Source: Candidatus Nitrosopumilus sp.
GTDB lineage: Archaea; Thermoproteota; Nitrososphaeria; Nitrososphaerales; Nitrosopumilaceae
Length of the DNA stretch: 46,505 nucleotides
NCBI GenBank assembly: GCA_021268355.1
Contig: JAJETY010000007.1
Span: 1 to 46,505, forward strand
Reading direction: 5' to 3'
Program-made: the position numbers and the translations under genes
Shown here: piece after piece, positions 35,004 to 43,835 of the stretch
Position numbering within the stretch: position 1 is the first letter of the stretch
How the letters are laid out: every line of letters starts with the position of its first letter
Notes under the pieces: generated by a model
Told to the model about the DNA's origin: nothing
Databases searched by the model: none
Seen by the model: only the letters and a program-made list of their open reading frames with translations

Positions 35004-35618
35004 ATGACATTAAAAAATGTAAAACCATCATTGAATAAAATTTCAAAAACTTTGGGAGAAATTCAAGATTCAAGAGAATTTTTGTTAAAAAATACTAGAG
35101 AAATTATTGTACTATGTAGTAGATCAATAATCGCAATTCACAAAAACGATACAAAAACTGGAAAAAATAATCTAAAGGAAGCAGAATCATTATTAAAAAA
35201 ATACAAAAAAAAGGCAACTGGAGATCTTAGAAGATACCTCATAACACCTGAACAGGAATTTGTTGAAGCAGCATGTCTAATCGCCGTAGTTGAAAAAAAA
35301 GAAATCCCATCAGATAAAAAATTAGGAGTCATGCCAGAATCATATGTTTTAGGACTGTTAGATTGCATTGGAGAATTAAAAAGAATGGTTTTTGACAAGA
35401 TAAGAATTGGAGAAGTTGATGAAGCCAATAGAGTTTTTGAGATTATGGAGAACCTGTATCTTCAGCTTTACACATTCTCTATGTATGACAAAGTGGTAAA
35501 GGAAGCTAGAAGAAAAATCGACGTAAATAGAATTTTGGTTGATGATGTTAGATCTGCAATTACTGAAGAAAAAAGACGAACCGAATTAATCAAAACATTA
35601 CAAAAATTCGAAAAATAA
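35004..35618 (+). CDS. Translin/TRAX-family protein
   Basis: The product has 204 residues and is all-helical. Family features are 'REFLLKNTREIIVLCSRSII' near residues 25-45, 'LITPEQEFVEAACLIAVVE' with its acidic residues, and 'RIGEVDEANRVFEIMENLYL'. Translins are octameric nucleic-acid-binding proteins, and TRAX-type members are RNases using acidic residues; here E and D residues are present in 'PEQEFVEA', but activity is not certain. The ATG at 35004 has a TATA-like gctttatcc about 27 bases upstream (leaderless). A tRNA gene is convergent 15 bases downstream. Confidence 0.85.
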   Translation: MTLKNVKPSLNKISKTLGEIQDSREFLLKNTREIIVLCSRSIIAIHKNDTKTGKNNLKEAESLLKKYKKKATGDLRRYLITPEQEFVEAACLIAVVEKKEIPSDKKLGVMPESYVLGLLDCIGELKRMVFDKIRIGEVDEANRVFEIMENLYLQLYTFSMYDKVVKEARRKIDVNRILVDDVRSAITEEKRRTELIKTLQKFEK

Positions 35619-35633
35619 TTTTTAAAATTTGTA

Positions 35634-35718
35634 TGCGGGCGATGGGATTTGAACCCACGAACTCCTAAGAGACTAGCCCCTCAAGCTAGCGCCTTTGGCC
35701 AGGCTGGGCGACGCCCGC
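35634..35718 (-). tRNA. tRNA-Leu (anticodon GAG)
   Basis: Read on the minus strand, the acceptor stem is GCGGGCG paired with CGCCCGC, with discriminator A. The D arm is present. The anticodon stem CTAGC/GCTAG encloses the loop TTGAGGG, giving anticodon GAG. A long variable arm (about 13 bases with CTCTTAGGAG) marks the class II tRNA-Leu. The T arm is GTGGGTTCAAATCCCAT. CCA is not encoded. No intron. It decodes CUC and CUU. Confidence 0.95.
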
Positions 35719-35737
35719 AAAGAATTTTTCATGTATG

Positions 35738-35748
35738 GTTTTTATAAT
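35738..35748. promoter_or_regulatory. Symmetric TATA element shared by tRNA-Leu and the rpoN operon
   Basis: The sequence gtttttataat has its tttataa core at 35741-35747, centre near 35744. It lies 26-27 bases from the ATG of rpoN (35771) and 26 bases from the tRNA 5' end (35718). I find no second TATA candidate at the right distance for either gene. Confidence 0.55.
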
Positions 35749-35770
35749 CCTTGATTACTTTTTCGTTCGT

Positions 35771-36007
35771 ATGTTAATTCCTGTCAGATGTTTTACATGT
35801 GGAAATCTAATTGCTGACAAATATGATGATTATCAAAATAAAATCAAATCTGGAGAAGATCCAGAGAAAACTCTAGACTCAATTGGAATAGAGAGATATT
35901 GTTGCAGAAGGATGTTACTAACCACCTTAGAAACAATTCAGCAAGTAATTCCATTCTATGAAGCAATTCAGAGAAGAAAACAAGAAGTTCAATCTGAGTT
36001 AGAATAA
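35771..36007 (+). CDS. rpoN: DNA-directed RNA polymerase subunit N
   Basis: The product has 78 residues, the archaeal equivalent of Rpb10. MLIPVRCFTCGNLIADKY contains the first CxxC (CFTC) and RYCCRRM the vicinal cysteines that complete the zinc site. The ATG at 35771 is the family start; a longer in-frame extension to 35735 would add residues overlapping the promoter. It is the first gene of the rpoN-eno-rps2-mvk run; the rpl13, rps9 and rpoK genes often found near it in other archaea are absent here. Confidence 0.96.
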   Translation: MLIPVRCFTCGNLIADKYDDYQNKIKSGEDPEKTLDSIGIERYCCRRMLLTTLETIQQVIPFYEAIQRRKQEVQSELE

Positions 36008-36008
36008 C

Positions 36009-37247
36009 TTGGCCAAAATCACTTCAATTGAAGGACGTATTTTATTCAATAGTAGAGGTAGTAAAACAATCGAAGTAGATGTTGAATCAGATGGAAAGTT
36101 TGTAGGAAGAGTTTGTGCTCCATCAGGTGCAAGTGTTGGAAAATATGAAGCAGTAAGTTTTCGAAATGGAAAACCCGAAGAAAGCCTTCAAGTTTTAAAA
36201 CAAAATTCTCAAAAATTTATCGGTTTAGAATCATCTGATCTTAAAGTAATTCACGACACTCTGAAAAGTTTAGACAGTTCAATGAATTATTCAGATATTG
36301 GAGGAGCACTTGCTTTTGCAGTAACAATTGCATCCATGGAGTCAGCATCAAAAGCACTCAATCAACCATTATTCAAAACATTATCAAACGAATCATCATT
36401 CAAATTTCCATTTCCGTTAGGGAATATTTTAGGAGGAGGAGCTCATGCAGGACCAGGAACACCAGACATTCAAGAAATATTGATTTGTGCTACGGGTGCA
36501 AAAAGTATCGAAGACGCTATTGAAACAAACTTGGCAGTTCACAAAGAATTACGTAGTGTGTTGGAAAAAGAAGATCCAAATTTCACAAATGGAAGAGGAG
36601 ATGAAGGTGGATGGGCACCAAAATTAGAAAACCAAAAAGCATTAGAGGTTTCTGCAAAAGCTTGTGAGAATTTAGGATTCACTTTAGGAAAAGAAGTTTC
36701 TTTAGGAGTTGACTTTGCTTCATCTACACAATGGAATGAAGAAAAATCAAAGTATGTTTATGATAGAGCAGGATTTGAAAATACAACATCTGAACAAATT
36801 GATTTTGCAGCAGACATTATTGAAAAATTCAAATTAATTTATGCAGAGGATGCAGTTCATGAAGAGGCATTTGAGGACATGTCAGAATTAACAGCAAAAT
36901 TTCCAAATACCCTGATTACAGGAGATGATTTGACAGTCACAAATAAGGGAATTCTTTCAAAGGCGATCGACATGAAATCATGTAATGCAGCAATTTTGAA
37001 AGTCAATCAGGCTGGAAGTCTGTTTGACGCTCTAGAATTTGCAAATCTAGCAAATGAAAACAATATCAGATTAATCACATCACATAGATCAGGCGAGTCT
37101 ACAGATTCACAGATTTCACACATCGGTCTTGCTACAAAGTCAAAAATGCTCAAAGTTGGCGTCGTAGGAGGAGAAAGAGTGGCAAAATTAAATGAATTAT
37201 TACGCCTATCAGAGCATGATTTAATACGCGGTATGGCAGAAATTTAA
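36009..37247 (+). CDS. eno: Enolase
   Basis: The product has 412 residues and interconverts 2-phosphoglycerate and phosphoenolpyruvate. The motifs 'FNSRGSKTIEVDV', 'APSGASVGKYEAV', 'NGRGDEGGWAP' and 'AILKVNQAGSL' (with the catalytic lysine) are intact, as is 'ITSHRSGESTDS'. The start is TTG at 36009, one base after the rpoN stop; no ATG is in frame near it. This gene order (rpoN, eno, rps2, mvk) is conserved in archaea. Confidence 0.96.
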   Translation: MAKITSIEGRILFNSRGSKTIEVDVESDGKFVGRVCAPSGASVGKYEAVSFRNGKPEESLQVLKQNSQKFIGLESSDLKVIHDTLKSLDSSMNYSDIGGALAFAVTIASMESASKALNQPLFKTLSNESSFKFPFPLGNILGGGAHAGPGTPDIQEILICATGAKSIEDAIETNLAVHKELRSVLEKEDPNFTNGRGDEGGWAPKLENQKALEVSAKACENLGFTLGKEVSLGVDFASSTQWNEEKSKYVYDRAGFENTTSEQIDFAADIIEKFKLIYAEDAVHEEAFEDMSELTAKFPNTLITGDDLTVTNKGILSKAIDMKSCNAAILKVNQAGSLFDALEFANLANENNIRLITSHRSGESTDSQISHIGLATKSKMLKVGVVGGERVAKLNELLRLSEHDLIRGMAEI

Positions 37248-37254
37248 AATCGGT

Positions 37255-37878
37255 ATGAGCCAACAAGCAGAAGCAACAGACATCAAAAAGAAGATCCTCT
37301 CTACAGGAATTAGAGTAGGTACACAGGTAAAGACAAAATTCATGAAACCTTTCATCACTAAAGCCAGTCCTGAAGGACTCTACATGCTTGATTTGGATAT
37401 AACATTAGACAAAATCAAGACCGCAGCAAAATTCATCAACAGACTAGGCGTTGAGAATCTAATAGTTTGTTCTGCAAGACAGTATGCAGAGACACCAATT
37501 GAAAAGTTCTGCGACACTTTGGGTTCAAAGAAACTACTAGGAAGATTCATGCCAGGAACCTTGACAAATCCATCATTACCATACTACATTGAACCAAAAT
37601 TAGTTTTAATTTCAGATCCTCAAGTTGATGAACAAGCAATTACCGAAGCAACTAATGCAGGTATCCCAGTAATCGGAATTGCAAATACAGACAACATCAC
37701 ATCAAATCTTGATGTCATAATTCCTGCAAACAATAGAGGAAGAAAAGCACTAGCAACAGTTTACTGGTTATTGGTACGTCAAATTCTCATTGAAAAAGGA
37801 GAATTAAAAGAAGATGATCCAATGACCGTTGAAATTGATGATTTTGAAACAAAGATTACCGAAGAGGAAATCGAATAA
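37255..37878 (+). CDS. rps2: Small-subunit ribosomal protein S2 (uS2)
   Basis: The product has 207 residues. Archaeal uS2 hallmarks are 'GTQVKTKFMKPFI', 'LDITLDKIKTAAKFINR', 'GRFMPGTLTNPSLPYYIEPK', 'LVLISDPQVDEQAI' and 'NNRGRKALATVYWLL'. The ATG follows the eno stop by 7 bases. The acidic C-terminus is normal for the group. Part of the same operon as eno and rpoN. Confidence 0.96.
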   Translation: MSQQAEATDIKKKILSTGIRVGTQVKTKFMKPFITKASPEGLYMLDLDITLDKIKTAAKFINRLGVENLIVCSARQYAETPIEKFCDTLGSKKLLGRFMPGTLTNPSLPYYIEPKLVLISDPQVDEQAITEATNAGIPVIGIANTDNITSNLDVIIPANNRGRKALATVYWLLVRQILIEKGELKEDDPMTVEIDDFETKITEEEIE

Positions 37879-37904
37879 ATAAATCAAATTCTCAAAGTAT
37901 TTAC

Positions 37905-38846
37905 TTGATATCAAAAGCATCCGCTCCCGGAAAAGTTATTCTTTTTGGAGAACACTTTGTTGTTTACGGAGTAAAAGCAATTCTTTGTGCAATTAACAAA
38001 AGAATCACAGTGACTGCTGAAGAAATTTCTGAAAGAAAAATTTCAATCATCTCAAATATCGGGAAACTTGAATTAGAACCAAACGAACCAATTTCAGAAA
38101 TTACTTCTCCGCTAAAGCCATTTTACTATTTGGCAAACAAAATAATTCAAGATAAAAATTCAGGAATAAAGATACAAGTTGAATCAGAGATTCCATTAGG
38201 AGTAGGTTTAGGCTCATCTTCTGCATGTTGTGTGGCAGGAGCTGCTGCAATTTCAAAATTATTTGGAAACAATTCCAAAGAAGAAATTCTCAAACTAGCA
38301 ATAGAGGCAGAGAAAACAATTTTTCAAAATACCTCGGGTGCAGATTGTACTGTATGCACTTTTGGAGGATTGATGGAGTATGACAAGGAAAAGGGATTCT
38401 CAAAGATAGAATCTGAACCAAATTTCCATCTAGTTATTGCAAATTCAAATGTTGAGCATTCAACAGAGAAAGTAGTAGCTGAGGTAAGAAAATTCAAAGA
38501 AAGTAATGAAGAAGAATTTTCAAAATTATGCAGTGAGGAATCAGCTCTTGTTGAAAATGTCTTAAAATTACTAAAAGAAAACGACATCAAAGGACTGGGT
38601 GAAAAAGTGACCCAGAATCAAGAATTTCTTGAAACTATAGGAATTTCAAATGACAAATTGCGAGATATGGTTCAAATTGGAAAAGCATCATCATACGGTT
38701 CGAAAATTACAGGTGCAGGAGGAGGAGGATGTATTTTTGCTCTCACAGATGAATCAAATCTTGAGAACACCATCAAAGGATTCAAAGACAAAAATTTTGA
38801 ATGTTTTTCTGTGAAAATTGATTTCAAAGGACTGGATACTTTTTAA
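37905..38846 (+). CDS. mvk: Mevalonate kinase
   Basis: The product has 313 residues and is a GHMP kinase that phosphorylates mevalonate. The N-terminal 'KASAPGKVILFGEHFVVYG' and the phosphate-binding 'PLGVGLGSSSACCVAGAAA' are diagnostic. The C-terminal 'KITGAGGGGCIFAL' is the third GHMP motif. The start is TTG at 37905, giving the typical N-terminus. It is followed in order by isopentenyl phosphate kinase, IPP isomerase and GGPP synthase, so the later part of archaeal isoprenoid synthesis is encoded together. Confidence 0.95.
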   Translation: MISKASAPGKVILFGEHFVVYGVKAILCAINKRITVTAEEISERKISIISNIGKLELEPNEPISEITSPLKPFYYLANKIIQDKNSGIKIQVESEIPLGVGLGSSSACCVAGAAAISKLFGNNSKEEILKLAIEAEKTIFQNTSGADCTVCTFGGLMEYDKEKGFSKIESEPNFHLVIANSNVEHSTEKVVAEVRKFKESNEEEFSKLCSEESALVENVLKLLKENDIKGLGEKVTQNQEFLETIGISNDKLRDMVQIGKASSYGSKITGAGGGGCIFALTDESNLENTIKGFKDKNFECFSVKIDFKGLDTF

Positions 38847-38869
38847 TTATATGGATAATTTGGAACAAC

Positions 38870-39613
38870 ATGATTCTCATAAAATTAGGAGGTTCAATTA
38901 TCACTAACAAAGAAAAACCATTGTCAGCAAGAAAAAAAACAATTGACAATCTTGCAAAGAGTCTAAAAAAGATCCAAGAACCAATAATCATTGTTCATGG
39001 AGGAGGTTCTTACGGACATTATTGGTCTGTCAAATATGATATGCATACAAAAGAAAGGAAATACGATTTGAGGGGAGTGTCCATTGTAAAAAACTCAATG
39101 ATTGAGTTGAATAAGATAATTTTAGATTCATTTCTAAAAAATAAATTAAATCCATATTGTCTTCCTCCAACAGATTTCATGACGGGAAATAAGCCAATTA
39201 CAAAAAAAGTTAAAGAAATTGAAAAGATTTCAAAATCAGGTCTAATCCCAGTTACATTTGGAGATGCTTTATGGTACGGACAAAACAAAACATACATTCT
39301 ATCAGGAGATAAAATAATGACACATCTTGCAAAAATACTCAAGCCTAAACTTTGTATTTTTGCCTTAAATGAAGATGGTGTCTACTCTGATCTAAAATCT
39401 AAAAAACTAATTCGTGAATTAAAAGGGGAAAACCCAACAATCTCTGAAAATAAAATGGATGTGACTGGTGGAATGACCAGAAAAATTGAGGAAGCAACAA
39501 AGATTTCCAAGATGGGAATGAAAGTATTTTTTGTAAATGGAAATAAACCTGAAAGAATCGTGAAAGCGGTTAAAAATAGGAAATTTGAAGGAACATTGTT
39601 CAGAGGAAAATAA
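38870..39613 (+). CDS. ipk: Isopentenyl phosphate kinase
   Basis: The product has 247 residues of the amino acid kinase fold. The N-terminal MILIKLGGSIITNKEKP, the 'VHGGGSYGHYW' loop (the histidine is the conserved catalytic one) and the 'DVTGGMTRKIEEA' motif are typical of isopentenyl phosphate kinase, which makes IPP in the archaeal modified mevalonate pathway. The stop overlaps the next ATG by one base (TAATG). The phosphomevalonate decarboxylase or dehydratase step must be encoded elsewhere. Confidence 0.93.
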   Translation: MILIKLGGSIITNKEKPLSARKKTIDNLAKSLKKIQEPIIIVHGGGSYGHYWSVKYDMHTKERKYDLRGVSIVKNSMIELNKIILDSFLKNKLNPYCLPPTDFMTGNKPITKKVKEIEKISKSGLIPVTFGDALWYGQNKTYILSGDKIMTHLAKILKPKLCIFALNEDGVYSDLKSKKLIRELKGENPTISENKMDVTGGMTRKIEEATKISKMGMKVFFVNGNKPERIVKAVKNRKFEGTLFRGK

Positions 39614-40263
39614 TGACGGAAGAATTTGTTATACTAGTTGATGAAAACGACAATCCAATTGGAAAAGAAGAAAAAGTGAAATGTCATTTACCAAACGGGA
39701 AGCTTCACAGAGCATTCACTGCATTATTGTTTGATAAAAATGGAAGACTGGTTCTAACAAGAAGAGCAAAAGAGAAGATGTTATGGCCAGGAGATTGGGA
39801 CGGAACATTTGCAAGCCATCCAAGAGAATCTGAAACTTATGTTTCGTCAGGAGAAAGAAGAATGCCAGAAGAATTAGGGATTGAAGGAAAATTAGATTAC
39901 CTTCACAAATTTGAATATCACGTACCTTACAAGGATGTAGGTTCAGAGAACGAAGTCTGTGGAACTTTAATTGGGATTATTGATGAATCTACCGAATTAA
40001 AAGAAATTGAAGGAGAAATAGACGAAATAAAGTGGATTTCAGCAGCAGAGTTACTTTTGGAAATTAAAACAAATCCGCAGATTTATTGTCCATGGATGTT
40101 AATTGCCTTGGAATTATTAGACAAATCAGATAAATCCATGCTTGAAAAACACGCAAATGTGTTATCCACATGGATGACCAGTGATGTTCATGAAGGTTTG
40201 CAAAATGCAATTAAAACACATTTGCCACAAGAAAAATGGAGATTAGTAAATGGAAAAAACTAG
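39613..40263 (+). CDS. idi: Isopentenyl-diphosphate isomerase, type 1 (Nudix), catalytic Cys replaced
   Basis: The product has 216 residues and is related to the type 1 enzyme of bacteria and eukaryotes; many archaea use the unrelated flavin type 2. By alignment with E. coli Idi the metal ligands H25, H32, H69, E112 and E114 are kept (CHLPNGKLHRAF, ASHPRE, SENEVC). The residue matching catalytic Cys67 is alanine (A67 in WDGTFASHP). The C-terminal ~40 residues extend past the E. coli end. Its place between isopentenyl phosphate kinase and GGPP synthase makes IPP/DMAPP isomerisation very likely all the same. The ATG overlaps the previous stop, and the 3' end overlaps the next gene by 14 bases. 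Confidence 0.88.
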   Translation: MTEEFVILVDENDNPIGKEEKVKCHLPNGKLHRAFTALLFDKNGRLVLTRRAKEKMLWPGDWDGTFASHPRESETYVSSGERRMPEELGIEGKLDYLHKFEYHVPYKDVGSENEVCGTLIGIIDESTELKEIEGEIDEIKWISAAELLLEIKTNPQIYCPWMLIALELLDKSDKSMLEKHANVLSTWMTSDVHEGLQNAIKTHLPQEKWRLVNGKN

Positions 40264-41230
40264 GCAAATTGAAAAAAATGCAAAGACAGTAAACAAGTAT
40301 CTTAAATCTAAATTAAAAGGAAATCCAAAAAAGCTCTACGATGCAGCTGGTCATTTAATCATTAATGGTGGAAAAAGACTTAGACCATACATGGTAATTA
40401 GGAGTTGTCAAATTTTAGGTGGAAAGCCCTCCAATGCCATGGCTGCAGCTAGTGCAGTAGAAATGGTTCATAATTTCACTTTAGTTCACGATGACATCAT
40501 GGATAATGATGAAATGCGTCATGGTGTTCCAACAACACACAGAAAGTTTGGGATGCCAATTGCAATTCTTGCGGGAGATGTATTATTTTCTAAAGCTTTT
40601 CAAGTAATTTCAGATACAAAATTAGATCCAATAGCGACAACACAACTCATCTCAAGACTTGCAAAAGCTTGTGTGGATGTTTGTGAAGGACAGCTTCTTG
40701 ATGTCAAAATGGCAGAAGAAAAGAAAATTCCAACACAAGCAGAATACATCACAATGATTGGAAAAAAGACTGCAGCGTTGTTTGATGTATCATGTGCAAT
40801 GGGTGCAATATGTGCAACATCTAAAGACAAAGATATTTCAAATCTTTCTTCATTTGGAAGGAATCTTGGCATAGCATTTCAAATTACTGATGATTTGATT
40901 GGAGTCATGGGTGATCCAAAAATTACCAAAAAACCTGTAGGCAATGATCTTAGAGAAGGTAAAAAGTCACTTCCAATCCTTATGGCTATCAAACTTGCAA
41001 AAGGCAATGATAAAAAAATAATTTTAAAAGCATTTGGAAATTCCAAAGTTTCAAGAAATGACCTCAATAAGGCAGTTGAAGTAATACGTTCGCTTGGAAT
41101 AGAAGAAAATGTTAGAAAGCAGGCACTAAAATATGCTGAAAAAGCTGAAAAATCACTCTCAAAATACTCTGGTTCGGCAAAAAATGAACTTATTGCATTA
41201 TTAGATTTTGTAGTAAAGAGAAGTGTCTAA
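40250..41230 (+). CDS. Geranylgeranyl diphosphate synthase (polyprenyl synthase)
   Basis: The product has 326 residues. The first aspartate-rich motif DDIMD is at residues 81-85 with a Phe (F76) five residues before it, the archaeal GGPP-type chain-length marker. The second motif DDLIGVMGD is at residues 214-222. 'GGKRLRPYMVI' and 'LAGDVLFSKAF' are further family blocks. It builds C20 chains for archaeal ether lipids. The gene begins inside the idi reading frame (14-base overlap), indicating translational coupling. Product length C20 is inferred from the motif. Confidence 0.93.
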   Translation: MEKTRQIEKNAKTVNKYLKSKLKGNPKKLYDAAGHLIINGGKRLRPYMVIRSCQILGGKPSNAMAAASAVEMVHNFTLVHDDIMDNDEMRHGVPTTHRKFGMPIAILAGDVLFSKAFQVISDTKLDPIATTQLISRLAKACVDVCEGQLLDVKMAEEKKIPTQAEYITMIGKKTAALFDVSCAMGAICATSKDKDISNLSSFGRNLGIAFQITDDLIGVMGDPKITKKPVGNDLREGKKSLPILMAIKLAKGNDKKIILKAFGNSKVSRNDLNKAVEVIRSLGIEENVRKQALKYAEKAEKSLSKYSGSAKNELIALLDFVVKRSV

Positions 41231-41250
41231 ACATCATCAGGTAAATCAAA

Positions 41251-42960
41251 ATGGATGAAGAAATAAAAAAAGAAATTAGAAAAATGGCGCTCCAAAATGC
41301 GTTTGAGCACGGAGGTCAAACTCAAGATAAAATAATTTTAGGGAAAATTCTTGGAACAAAACCTGAATTTCGAACAAAAGTTAAAGAGATTTCAGTTGAG
41401 ATTTCAGACATAGTTGCATCTGTGAATCAACTTTCTGCAGAAGAACAACAAAATGAATTGGAAGAAAAATTTCCTGATGCATTAGCACCCAAAGAGAAAA
41501 TAGAAGAGAGAGAAGGATTACCAGAATTAAAAGATGCAGAGCAAGGAAAAGTAGTTACGCGATTTCCACCAGAACCAAATGGCTACCCACATATAGGACA
41601 CGCAAAGGCTGCAATAATTAATTCAGAATATGCAAAAATGTACGGTGGTAAATTCATTCTTAGAATGGATGATACAAATCCAGAAGCAGAACGGATGGAA
41701 TATCATGCTGCAATAAAAGTCGGTTTAGAATGGCTCGGAATAGAGTTTGATCAAGTAAAAAATACCTCAGACGACATGGAATTATTTTATGAAAAAGGAA
41801 TTGAATTAATCAATTCAGGTAAAGCATACATTTGTACCTGTAAGAGAGAAGACATTAGTAAAAATCGTAGAGAACGCAAAGCTTGCAAATGCAGTATGGA
41901 AAATATTGAAAAAAATAATAAAAATTGGGAAAAGATGCAAGAAAAATTCAAGCCAGGAGAAGCAATAGTCAGATTCAGAGGAGATATGAAAGCAGACAAT
42001 GCAGTGATGAGAGACCCTGTATTGTTACGAATTATTGATGAGAAACATTACACTGTAGGTGACAAATATAGAATTTGGCCTAGTTATGATTTTGCAGTAG
42101 CTATTGAGGATAGTGTAGACGGAGTAACGCATGCTTTTCGTTCAAAAGAATTTGAATTGAGAAAAGAGCTAATTGACGCCATTTTAGATGCATTAGGCAT
42201 GAGAAAACCTCAACAAGGCTTCTTTTCGAGACTTGAATTCAAAGGAATGCCCATTTCAAAGAGAATAATCAAACCCTTGATTGAAGAGGGAAAAGTTTCA
42301 TGGTATGATGATCCAAGACTCCCCACTCTAGAGGCACTCAGGAGAAGAGGCATCAAACCGGAAGCTATTAGAAAATTCATCATGTCATTAGGAATGACAA
42401 AAGCAAACACACTAGCACCATTTGACGCTCTTGAAGCATTCAATAGAAAATTTGTAGATGGAAACAGCATGAGATTGTTTATGGTCAAAGATCCAAGAAA
42501 ATTAAAAATAAAAAATTTATCAATATCAGAAGTTGAAATTCCCAACCACCCAATCAACGATATGGGAAAAAGAAAAATCCAAGTCACTGAAGATGTTTAC
42601 ATTTCTGGAGAAGATGTTGAATTAATCAAAGAGCAATCAACAATTCGACTTTTAGGATTAGGTAATGTAAAAATTACAAAAATCAATGGCGAAGTTGAAG
42701 GAGAATTTGAGGGAGAGGGAGATTCTTCCAACATATTGAAAATTCAATGGGTACCTCAAAAAACAGCTCACGAAATCAAAATGGTCATTCCAAAGACATT
42801 ATTCAATGATGAAGAGTTTAATGAAGAAAGCTTAGAAGAATTAGACGTTTATACAGAACCTCAATATTTACAATTAAAAGAAGGAGAAGAAATTCAATTT
42901 GTTAGATTTGGATATTGTAGAAAAGATTCACAAAATCAAGCAATTTTTACTCACAAGTGA
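41251..42960 (+). CDS. gltX: Glutamyl-tRNA synthetase (archaeal type)
   Basis: The product has 569 residues. The class I signature HIGH is at residues 114-117 (GYPHIGHAKA), and the KMSKS-like motif appears as MPISKRII. The N-terminal ~100-residue helical domain is typical of archaeal GluRS. A CTC...CKC segment near residues 190-215 may bind zinc. The C-terminal beta-barrel anticodon domains are complete. It charges tRNA-Glu, and in archaea also tRNA-Gln before amidation. It is followed at once by the FAH-family gene. Confidence 0.95.
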   Translation: MDEEIKKEIRKMALQNAFEHGGQTQDKIILGKILGTKPEFRTKVKEISVEISDIVASVNQLSAEEQQNELEEKFPDALAPKEKIEEREGLPELKDAEQGKVVTRFPPEPNGYPHIGHAKAAIINSEYAKMYGGKFILRMDDTNPEAERMEYHAAIKVGLEWLGIEFDQVKNTSDDMELFYEKGIELINSGKAYICTCKREDISKNRRERKACKCSMENIEKNNKNWEKMQEKFKPGEAIVRFRGDMKADNAVMRDPVLLRIIDEKHYTVGDKYRIWPSYDFAVAIEDSVDGVTHAFRSKEFELRKELIDAILDALGMRKPQQGFFSRLEFKGMPISKRIIKPLIEEGKVSWYDDPRLPTLEALRRRGIKPEAIRKFIMSLGMTKANTLAPFDALEAFNRKFVDGNSMRLFMVKDPRKLKIKNLSISEVEIPNHPINDMGKRKIQVTEDVYISGEDVELIKEQSTIRLLGLGNVKITKINGEVEGEFEGEGDSSNILKIQWVPQKTAHEIKMVIPKTLFNDEEFNEESLEELDVYTEPQYLQLKEGEEIQFVRFGYCRKDSQNQAIFTHK

Positions 42961-42965
42961 TTGAT

Positions 42966-43835
42966 ATGAAAATAGCACGATTGGTACATGAGAATAAAGA
43001 AACTTACGGATTTATCAAAGGAGACAAAGTAGCAACAAAAGATGAGATTACATATCTTACAGGAGTCCCTATCCCATACAATGTCAAAGATTTTCTTTTT
43101 GATGGATGGTTTGATGAAGTCAAAAATAAAATTCAAGACTTGCCTTACGAAGAGGAACTATCAAAATTCAAATTATTAGCACCCATTCCAGATCCAAATA
43201 AAATAATTTGTTTGGCTTTTAACTACATAGATCATGCAAAAGAACAAGGATTAACAGCTCCAGAAGATCCCGCATTAGTAATCAAGCCCAGAACTGCTCT
43301 TAACGGAAATAATTCCCCCATAGAATGCCCAGACTTTGTGACACAACTTGATTACGAGGTTGAATTAGCCATGATAATTGGAAAAGATTGTAAAAATGTC
43401 AGCGTTGAAGAGGCAAAAAATGTAATCTTCGGATACATGGTATTCAATGATGTATCAGCCAGAGATATTCAGTTTAAAGACAAACAGTTTACCAGAGGAA
43501 AGGGTTTTGACTCATTTGCACCATGCGGACCATGGATTACAACTGCAGATGAGATTAAAGATCCGCAAAATCTGAAATTGACTACCAAAATTAATGGAGA
43601 GATAAGACAAAACTCGTCAACTAACAACATGTTTATCAAAATTCCTCAAATCATATCCAAAGTTTCCAAAGTCATGACATTAGAAAAAGGAGACATAATT
43701 TCAACAGGAACTCCTGCAGGAGTAATGCTAAACAAACCTAATGCAGTATTCCTTAAAGACGGAGATAAAGTTGAAATGGAGATTGAAGGTTTAGGTACCT
43801 TGAATAACACAATAAAAGTTGTAAAATCACCCTAG
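42966..43835 (+). CDS. Fumarylacetoacetate hydrolase (FAH)-family protein
   Basis: The product has 289 residues. Metal-binding glutamates sit in 'LDYEVELAMIIGKD'; 'GYMVFNDVSARDIQ', 'KGFDSFAPCGPWI' and 'LEKGDIISTGTPAGV' are family blocks. Members act on 2-hydroxyhepta-2,4-dienedioate-type compounds, acylpyruvates or oxaloacetate (decarboxylase/tautomerase), so the substrate is open. I chose the ATG at 42966, which begins the conserved 'MKIARLV'; a GTG at 42957 overlaps the gltX stop (GTGA). The 3' end overlaps the convergent gene by 9 bases. Confidence 0.88.
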   Translation: MKIARLVHENKETYGFIKGDKVATKDEITYLTGVPIPYNVKDFLFDGWFDEVKNKIQDLPYEEELSKFKLLAPIPDPNKIICLAFNYIDHAKEQGLTAPEDPALVIKPRTALNGNNSPIECPDFVTQLDYEVELAMIIGKDCKNVSVEEAKNVIFGYMVFNDVSARDIQFKDKQFTRGKGFDSFAPCGPWITTADEIKDPQNLKLTTKINGEIRQNSSTNNMFIKIPQIISKVSKVMTLEKGDIISTGTPAGVMLNKPNAVFLKDGDKVEMEIEGLGTLNNTIKVVKSP

